NCBI GenBank assembly: GCA_905178155.1
Contig: CAJINV010000005.1
Coordinates: forward strand, 7,246,989 to 7,310,988
Direction: 5' to 3'
Length of the DNA: 64,000 nt
DNA from: Amoebophrya sp. A120
Taxonomy: Eukaryota; Sar; Dinophyceae; Syndiniales; Amoebophryaceae
The notes under the pieces are model-generated. The model had not been told where the DNA came from. It ran no database searches and saw only the letters and a list, made by a program, of their open reading frames with translations. The stretch's first letter is position 1, and each line of letters begins with the position of its first letter. Shown piece after piece: positions 58,373 to 64,000 of the stretch. The position numbers and the translations under genes were made by a program.

Positions 58373-59458
58373 ATGCGACCCTCGAAACTCGTTTTCGGTG
58401 CCAGCATGGAACAAAGCTGCACCACGATGGGAGAACCTGCATCAGGAGTTACAACCCGAAGAGCAGCAGCAGCTACACTTTGCCAGCAGGGCTTGTACAA
58501 GTTTACGAAACGCAGCCACCGGCTAAAGCGGCTACAGGCCGCACGATCGAAGTTTTTGGTGGAAAGATTGAATGCGGGTACTTTCAAGCTAAACTTGGAC
58601 TTGCTAAAAAACTCCGCATCTACTGTATCTTCAACATCGTCATGCAGCAATTTGCAAAGAGGACCTGATCTTCCAGAAGTCGGAGCGTCGACGTCCTCAG
58701 AGCTAACGAGAAATCTTCAGACTTGGATTGAGAACTACACGTATCCAAGACTACTAGATAGCTTTCCATTTCTTGATGTCTCCTTGTCAAGAAGCAACAA
58801 GTGCAGGAAGAAGGCGGAGGAGCTTCGAAATTTGGTATGCATTGCAAAAATGTCTGGGTCTGGAAGAATACAAACTTGTAATGCGCTTTTCAGAACACAG
58901 AAAAATCTCTCATGCATAGGTAGCAAAAGCTGCCCACTTTCTGTCACCAAATTGGGGGACTTGTCACGCGGATTCGGCATGGCAGAAGCTTCTCGACGAA
59001 ACCTGTGATGCTAGAGCTTCCATGCCAGACCTTCTGCGTCATGCAAAAACAGCATGACTCTTCCAGACCCAGACACTTTTACATCATTTGATATCTGGTG
59101 CAGCAGGGCAACTACCACCGTGTGGAGCAGATTTTGGAAAAATGGACGAGCAACTACATTGAAGATCATGATGACGAAACTACAAGCGCAACGAAGTTGC
59201 TGAAGAAAAATGCAGGAGACGAACTAGAAATCCCGTTTCTGGAACTGCTCCAGATTCTCGCACTACAGGGAGAAAATAGTTGCTCTAGCACGCCTGTTCT
59301 GAACACGTACGAAGGGCTCATCTGCAACCACCACGATGAAGTAGACACCTCAATATCGACAGCATCAGGTGCAGCCGGAGCAACGGCCATCAGCACTACT
59401 GCAGCCGAGAAGCTGGTGTTGCGAAACGTCGATAAAGTCCGCTTGGAGCTACTCGCCT
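58373..59458 (+). CDS. gene 7: hypothetical protein, 5' part only, interrupted by a retroelement
   Basis: ATG 58373 (ACAAGATGCG) opens MRPSKLVFGASMEQSCTTMG. Exon 1 (58373-58835) joins exon 2 (59099-59458) in frame to give about 274 codons ending VDKVRLELLAL. The protein is helical and charged, with a basic early region (KFTKRSHRLKRLQAARSKFL) and later TWIENYTYPRLLDSFPFLDV and VEQILEKWTSNYIED. No family is recognised. A second IE starts at 59459, but its right half is absent because a retroelement begins at 59621, so further exons lie beyond the window or are lost. If the retroelement sits wholly inside the intron, the gene may still work when the larger intron is removed. Confidence 0.55.
58836..59093. 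mobile_element. introner, family IE-1, gene 7 intron 1
   Basis: It starts TATGCATTGCAAAAATGTCT and ends TACATCATTTGATA, with repeats TTTGG/TCTGG. Removal joins KKAEELRNL to VQQGNYHR. Confidence 0.92.
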
Positions 59459-59620
59459 TATCAACTGTAAAAATGTCTGGGTCTGGAAGAATCCGACTTG
59501 TCATGCTGATTTTGGATTCCAAAAAAATCTGTACTGCATGAGCAGCAAAGAGAGTCCAAGTTTTGCTACACGGAAAGAGCATTTGTCATGCGGTATAGGC
59601 ATCAGGAAGCCCTCACAAAA
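59459..59620. mobile_element. broken introner, family IE-1 (left half), gene 7 intron 2
   Basis: It starts TATCAACTGTAAAAATGTCT and follows IE-1 closely as far as GAAGCCCTCACAAAA. The sequence then switches to TGTTCATTTC instead of the expected TCTGTGATGCTAG. The right arm must lie beyond the inserted retroelement. Confidence 0.88.
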
Positions 59621-60535
59621 TGTTCATTTCACTTGTTAAATTATGGTTAATTTTGGTCGCGAAATCGATCGCCTTTAGAGCGTGCGCAGGCGCGAAGAGT
59701 CGCGCGCGCACGCACATGCGCAAGGCAGCAAGCGCTGCACTTGTCGCACTTACACTACGCATGTCATGCGTATTCGCGCGATTGATGGAGCCTCTGAAAG
59801 ATGCCGAAAATCCAAAACCTGATCACGTCACGATAGCAAAAGTTCCGGCCAGGATCAGCCTCAATTGAGGGCAGATCCAATCCGTCATAAGTCGCGCGTT
59901 CGAAATTGCCCTAAAAGTTGATAGATCTGATCATGCTCAGGTCGTAAATCTCGACCTCGCTAAATGTGAGAGGTTCGAAAGGCGAAGGCCTTGCCTCCTA
60001 ATATATTCCGCGCCAGCAGATGCTGGCAGCGAGCAAGACGCGCGTGTTTGCGCGCCCCGCCTAACATTAAATGCGCACGGCCGGACAAGGGCAGAGGCCC
60101 CTGCGCAATGGCCAGGCTAGATGGGTGCCAAACGTCACCCACTTATGAGAAAGCGCCCCGAGGGGCCCGAAGTAGGGCTGATGCCCTACAGCAGCTGTGG
60201 TTGCTAGGTGTTGCAGGCACATGTGATGTGATCGCGCTGCAGAAGAAAACTGCGTAGCAGGCACCGTGGCAGTGCCAGGTGCACGCGCGCGGCCGACCGC
60301 AAGCGCGCTGCCGCTCGTAAATTTGCGCATTTCACCCTCCAAAAGGGGGGGGGTACTATCGCAAATTTTAAAATATCGATGTGATTTCGCGGCCTGTGAA
60401 TTTAAATTTGAAATTTAGCACTGTATTTCGCTCGAAGTAGCGATCGAAATTAAATGTAAACACACCACCCAGGGTTTCGCGTTTTCAATCTCGAGAGGAT
60501 TGTCACAAATTTCGCAAGAGCGTACTACAGCCACC

Positions 60536-60640
60536 TGGCACGAGAGTACCGCTACCAATTTCGCACGAGAGATTCGTCGCATTTAACTTTCGCACGAGAG
60601 ATTCGTCGCTCCTACTTTCACACGAGGGATTCGCTGTTGC
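60536..60640. repeat. 28-29-bp tandem repeats in the retroelement leader
   Basis: TCGCACGAGAGATTCGTCGC starts at about 60561 and 60590, with a diverged copy (TCACACGAGGGATTCGC) at about 60618 and a partial one at about 60536. They lie just upstream of the ORF1 start. Confidence 0.75.
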
Positions 60641-60715
60641 TTCGTCTAGTCTTAGGCTACGCACAAGCTACACATCTGATATACTTGCTCCCATCCAACT
60701 ACAAAGAGCTTAAAA

Positions 60716-63406
60716 ATGGAAGGCGTCGAAGGTGTCCGTATGGAGGCCGAGATGAGCAACGCGTGGCCGGAGCGTTTTTTCCCGGATAACCCGGCAAAGG
60801 CGCAATGCAAAGCCTTCTGGAAGAAGTATGTCTGTGACACTAAACCCGATGGCAGCAATAGCGGCGACATGATCGCTGACCCGCTCCTGCGCAAAGCGGT
60901 TGGCTCGGCCATCTTCGAGATTCATGGCGCCAAGGTCGTCACGGTTGATGGCGATTTCGCTAGCCTGAAAAAGGTCTTGGAAGAGACCTCCATGCCGTGT
61001 TTGGCGAAGGTTGCCGAGGTGAACCCGACCCGGGCCGACCTCAAGGAGGTCGGGGCTTCCGGGCGTATTTTGAGTGTGTTGCAGATTTTAGTCGCGCAGC
61101 AGAAAGAACAGAAGCAGAACGATGCTGCGCAGCAGCTTCAGGACGCCGCTCGCATGATGGCGAACGTGAGTGGTTCGGCCACCGGCGGCGCCGTCGCCTT
61201 GCCGAAAAAAGTGGTCGATGTAAATGCCCGCATTGTAGCACTGGGGCTCCAGGACATGGAGCAGCACCACCTTCCCAGTTCGGAGCAGGTGAACGCGGCT
61301 CGCCTCCAGATCGAACGGGGGACGAAGTACCCCTACAACGACCTCAAAGCCCGGCCGTGGTACCCGAAGAACGCCCACGAGTGGCAGGTGAAAACTGGCC
61401 TTAGCGCGGTGGATCTGAGTGATGCGGTTCGTGACGCCGCGTCGAAGTCTGGGCTCGACTCCCGGGCAGCTGAGAAGCAAGTCCTGGTAGAAGTCCAGAC
61501 GAAGGCAAAACAAACACCGCTCCCGTGCTCGCAGTATTTGTACCTGCTACGCAAGTCGAACCTGGCCTGGGTCATCGCTTTGGATGACCCGACGGTCGAC
61601 CGGGACGCCTTCAAGATTTTGATGTTGTACGACGCCGCGACTCTCGACGCCATGAATTACTACGGCCAAAACAGTGTCATGGCGTGCGACACTTCCCTCC
61701 GCCTTTCGCTCCAAGAAGAGAGCAAAGCGTCCGGGTTCAGCTTGGTGGCGAGCTTGGAAAAGTACAAAGGGAACCGCTTCGACCAGTTCATGTCTCTGAA
61801 GAGGCAGCGAGAACTCGAGGAGCGCCAGCGCACTGACGCGAATAAATTCCAGCGCGCCACTGATGGCGGAAAAGGAAAAGGAAAAAATAAGAACGGCAAG
61901 GGCAAAGGATATGGAAAAAACAAAGGCACCAATGACACTGCTTCCCCGGGCGCCGGGGGGACGCATAACAAGTCCGATGGCTCACAAAACAAGGGCAAGG
62001 GGTCAACTTCTACGTCTACTACGACGCAGAAGAAGGAAGGCGAGCGACTAATCTCCGATGAGATGCACGATCGAACTGTTCAGAACGCGTGCAAAATTGA
62101 TGAACTCCATGTGCGATTTTTCAATAATGGCGTTGAACGTGAAGAAGAACTACCTGTACGATGCCGCGATAGCAACGATGCAGTTGAGAAAGAACTTCCT
62201 GTACGATTTTCCAATAGCACGACTAACGAATTAGTAGAAGAGCTTCCTGTACGATTTTCGAACTCCCAGAAAGGCCTTGCAGTCGAGGACTGCAACACAG
62301 TAACCCCCTGCCCACCATGTACAATTTCGCACTCACCTCGTTGTACGATGCCGCCCGCGGCTCCCTGGAAAAATCAAGAACATCCCGTAAAAGGTGCCAG
62401 CGCGCTGGAAGAAGTCCCTCAGCAGGATACAAAGACTGCGCTTGACTCGCGGACTCCGCTCGTCACGTCAGAAGCAGTCGGTAGCAGCAGCACTGGCTGC
62501 GCATCTTCCAGTCAACGTCAGGACCAGTTGCAGCACAGCCTCCCCACAAGATACCCACTTCGAGTTGCTTCATCACTGGCGAGCCCAGCCAGGCGGGAGC
62601 TAGCAACCAAATTTCAGAACAAGCACTATGTAGACCGTTGGGAGGAGTTAATGAAGTCCGGGGTGGACGCTTCCTGCTTCTGCGCTCCGGAGAGAGACAA
62701 CAAGCGAAGGGTTTATTTGAGGGATGAATTCGAAGAAGAGTCGGACTCGTGGTCAGACGATGACCAGCATGCCACAAGCCAACCGCAGCAAGTCGCAGAT
62801 ACGCCTAAAGGCGATGAAGGTGCCGGGCCTAGTGCCGGGTGTAGGTACAAGCACCTGTCCCGGTCCCAGGTGCTCTCACTGAGGCAGAGAGGCGTTTATA
62901 TGTCGATAGACGCTGCCTCAGTGCGAGAGCATGTATCTTTGGCGCTGCAGTTCAAATTTCCAGAGATCGCTCCCGACCCATTGCCACTAGACCTTCTGGA
63001 GGCGGTGGAGTTCTCCGCCGAGGACGTGAGCAAAAGGCAGAAGGCCCGGCGGGCCGCACTGGATTATTGGGCCGGTAGAAAAGAGGTCCTGAAGGTCGGA
63101 GACTGGCCAGACAGCAGACCGGAACTCAATCGCATCGAGTACAGGCTGATGCAGGAGATGATGGAGATGGTCGGGATCTTCGGCGGGCGCCTCGTGGAGC
63201 GCCTGGAGATCGGTTTTCCGGTTGTTGGGGTTTTCGACGAGCCTGCAGTGTTCGAACGAAAAAACAGGTCTCGTCCCATAACCACTGTTGGTGAGCTCTG
63301 CAATAGCCGCGAGCAGATCCTTCGCGACATCGCTCGAATAGCCGGGCGCGAAGAGCCCGAGGGAGGAGTCAGAGCGAATTTGGGCGAGCTTCATCGAGGA
63401 ATGTGA
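60716..63406 (+). CDS. retroelement ORF1: Gag-like polyprotein, 896 codons
   Basis: The frame opens at ATG 60716 (AAAAATGGAAG) with MEGVEGVRMEAEMSNAWPER and closes at TGA 63404-63406. Its first third is helical (LKKVLEETSMPCLAKVAEVN). A highly charged, Gly/Lys-rich stretch near residues 380-430 (KGKGKNKNGKGKGYGKNKG) would bind nucleic acid in place of a zinc knuckle; no CCHC motif was found. Residues of about 460-520 contain four copies of an ELPVRFSNS-like repeat. No Asp-Thr/Ser-Gly protease site was recognised. The last residues read DIARIAGREEPEGG and overlap ORF2 in the +1 frame. Function as a structural Gag-type protein is inferred from position before the RT. Confidence 0.7.
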   Translation: MEGVEGVRMEAEMSNAWPERFFPDNPAKAQCKAFWKKYVCDTKPDGSNSGDMIADPLLRKAVGSAIFEIHGAKVVTVDGDFASLKKVLEETSMPCLAKVAEVNPTRADLKEVGASGRILSVLQILVAQQKEQKQNDAAQQLQDAARMMANVSGSATGGAVALPKKVVDVNARIVALGLQDMEQHHLPSSEQVNAARLQIERGTKYPYNDLKARPWYPKNAHEWQVKTGLSAVDLSDAVRDAASKSGLDSRAAEKQVLVEVQTKAKQTPLPCSQYLYLLRKSNLAWVIALDDPTVDRDAFKILMLYDAATLDAMNYYGQNSVMACDTSLRLSLQEESKASGFSLVASLEKYKGNRFDQFMSLKRQRELEERQRTDANKFQRATDGGKGKGKNKNGKGKGYGKNKGTNDTASPGAGGTHNKSDGSQNKGKGSTSTSTTTQKKEGERLISDEMHDRTVQNACKIDELHVRFFNNGVEREEELPVRCRDSNDAVEKELPVRFSNSTTNELVEELPVRFSNSQKGLAVEDCNTVTPCPPCTISHSPRCTMPPAAPWKNQEHPVKGASALEEVPQQDTKTALDSRTPLVTSEAVGSSSTGCASSSQRQDQLQHSLPTRYPLRVASSLASPARRELATKFQNKHYVDRWEELMKSGVDASCFCAPERDNKRRVYLRDEFEEESDSWSDDDQHATSQPQQVADTPKGDEGAGPSAGCRYKHLSRSQVLSLRQRGVYMSIDAASVREHVSLALQFKFPEIAPDPLPLDLLEAVEFSAEDVSKRQKARRAALDYWAGRKEVLKVGDWPDSRPELNRIEYRLMQEMMEMVGIFGGRLVERLEIGFPVVGVFDEPAVFERKNRSRPITTVGELCNSREQILRDIARIAGREEPEGGVRANLGELHRGM
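62099..62275 (+). repeat. four in-frame ELPVRFSNS-type repeats in ORF1
   Basis: The units read DELHVRFFNN, EELPVRCRDS, KELPVRFSNS and EELPVRFSNS, spaced 17-20 residues apart. The DNA core is CTTCCTGTACGATTTTC. They lie in the Gag-like linker and may be binding or cleavage sites, or merely a local expansion. Confidence 0.8.
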
Positions 63407-64000
63407 AGCTGGGGCATTGGATGGCCCCTACGACCTTGATTGCCCGCACGAGAGGAGCAACCTGCCGGAGGACTTTCTCCCGCTGCGCCGCTTTATCGTC
63501 ACGCAGAATTCGCATTCGGGGTCAACTCAGACTTACCGCACGAAGCACCGCCCGTGCGACAATGCAAAGAGGAGCCGCCTGAACGATGGCTGTGCCGTCC
63601 GCACACCCATCCAGTTGATGGGGGGCGAGCACTTGAACGCGACGGCCATCGGGCTATTGCGGGCGCTGCGTAGGTCGACACCACAAGGGGAACCGGTCCC
63701 GGGGGTGAGTTTTATCAAAAAGGACATGAAGAAAGCCTATCGGCAGCTTCTTGCCTACCACCGGTTTGTGGTAGTTGTTGCGAAACACCCGACGACAGGC
63801 AGGCTGCATGGGGCCACGGCCCGGGCTCTCCTATTCGGAGAGGAAGCGGCCGTCATCAACTTCAACATCTACAGCCTAGTTGCGGTTGCGCTCGGCAGGA
63901 GGATCCTGCGACTCCCCCTGACAAGTTACTTCGACGACTTCGCCAACCCCATAGTCTCGGCCGACGTTCTGCAGGCGTCGGCGGATCTTGATCAACTGTT
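63342..64000 (+). CDS. retro-element ORF2: reverse transcriptase (partial, +1 frame to ORF1)
   Basis: This frame is open from the stop at 63339-63341 to the window end. It continues the ORF1 sense (GREEPE, then EESERIWASFIEECEAGALD). RT landmarks follow: motif A region SFIKKDMKKAYRQLL (about 63708-63752), motif B region LLFGEEAAVINFN (about 63822-63860) and the catalytic LTSYFDDFANP (YFDDF at 63927-63941). Such YFDDF enzymes with FG..AAV..FN occur in retroelements of dinoflagellates and other protists; the clade cannot be assigned here. There is no ATG near the start, so expression needs a +1 frameshift in the 65-bp overlap, or a one-base indel has broken a once continuous gene. RNase H and integrase would lie downstream. 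Confidence 0.8.

Larger units (their letters stand above)
59621..64000 (+). mobile_element. reverse-transcriptase retroelement inserted in an introner (truncated by window end)
   Basis: The junction at 59621 begins with TG, as LTRs usually do. About 1.1 kb of non-coding leader or LTR precedes a Gag-like ORF and an RT ORF. The leader contains 28-29-bp tandem repeats (TTTCGCACGAGAGATTCGTC) near 60536-60640. The LTR length cannot be set because the 3' end is outside the window. Confidence 0.7.

Noticed and set aside
1-64000. tRNA, rRNA, bacterial operon or plasmid features
   Set aside because: No cloverleaf with conserved A/B boxes, rRNA core sequence, Shine-Dalgarno spacing or polycistronic layout was recognised.

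Overview
The window is nuclear DNA of a eukaryote, most likely a dinoflagellate and possibly a syndinian parasite such as Amoebophrya. This is inferred from intron structure, not from a marker gene. Genes are cut into many short exons. Nearly all introns in the well-resolved genes are short elements with terminal inverted repeats, flanked by 5-bp direct repeats (introner elements, here IE). They start with TAT or TAC and end with ATA, mostly lack GT-AG borders, and fall into about nine sequence families. Deleting each element together with exactly one copy of its 5-bp repeat restores an open frame. All recognisable genes lie on the + strand.

Layout: 0-3.3 kb repeats and fold-back DNA. 3.3-4.2 kb gene 1, a 118-residue protein with two IEs. 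4.2-6.8 kb repeats. 6.8-11.1 kb gene 2, a DDE (pogo/Tigger-like) transposase-derived protein with a long basic, Ser-rich tail. 11.1-13.4 kb hairpins and tandem repeats. 13.4-19.7 kb gene 3, a large unrecognised protein with a basic C-terminus. 19.7-25.9 kb repeats, including a 30-bp minisatellite and an IE that lies in no recognised gene. 25.9-39.2 kb gene 4, a Cys-rich membrane protein with a GCC2/GCC3-type domain, one transmembrane helix and a Gly-Met-Lys tail. 39.2-42.9 kb AT-rich spacer with a complete 1.16-kb terminal-inverted-repeat transposon. 42.9-43.9 kb gene 5, a tail-anchored protein. 45.8-57.3 kb gene 6, 32 exons that join into one 1354-codon frame encoding a protein with a nucleotide-diphospho-sugar transferase domain. 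58.4-59.5 kb gene 7, whose second IE is broken at 59621 by a retroelement that runs off the window (Gag-like ORF, then reverse transcriptase in the +1 frame).

The main result is the IE system: several unrelated-looking families share border rules, 5-bp duplications and an internal TTTGTMATGC motif. The window shows it acting as a precise, frame-preserving intron generator in at least five genes. IE families used below: IE-1 (arm carries TGTCTGGGTCTGGAAG), IE-2 (GCAAAAGTATCG, then TATAAATGCATTACAAAT), IE-3 (TATCCTG then GTCCCCACCCC), IE-4 (TATCCAGGAAAAAACACCC), IE-5 (GGATCGAAATTGACAAAG), IE-6 (AAAAAACTGTTTCACTG), IE-7 (CTCAAACG then ATTCTCAACTGTTAC), IE-8 (GTGCACAACTCCCCC), IE-9 (AATGAAAA then CCTCCCCA), plus singletons. 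Exon borders quoted for IE introns assume that the left 5-bp repeat is kept and the right one removed; any rotation within the repeat gives the same mRNA.
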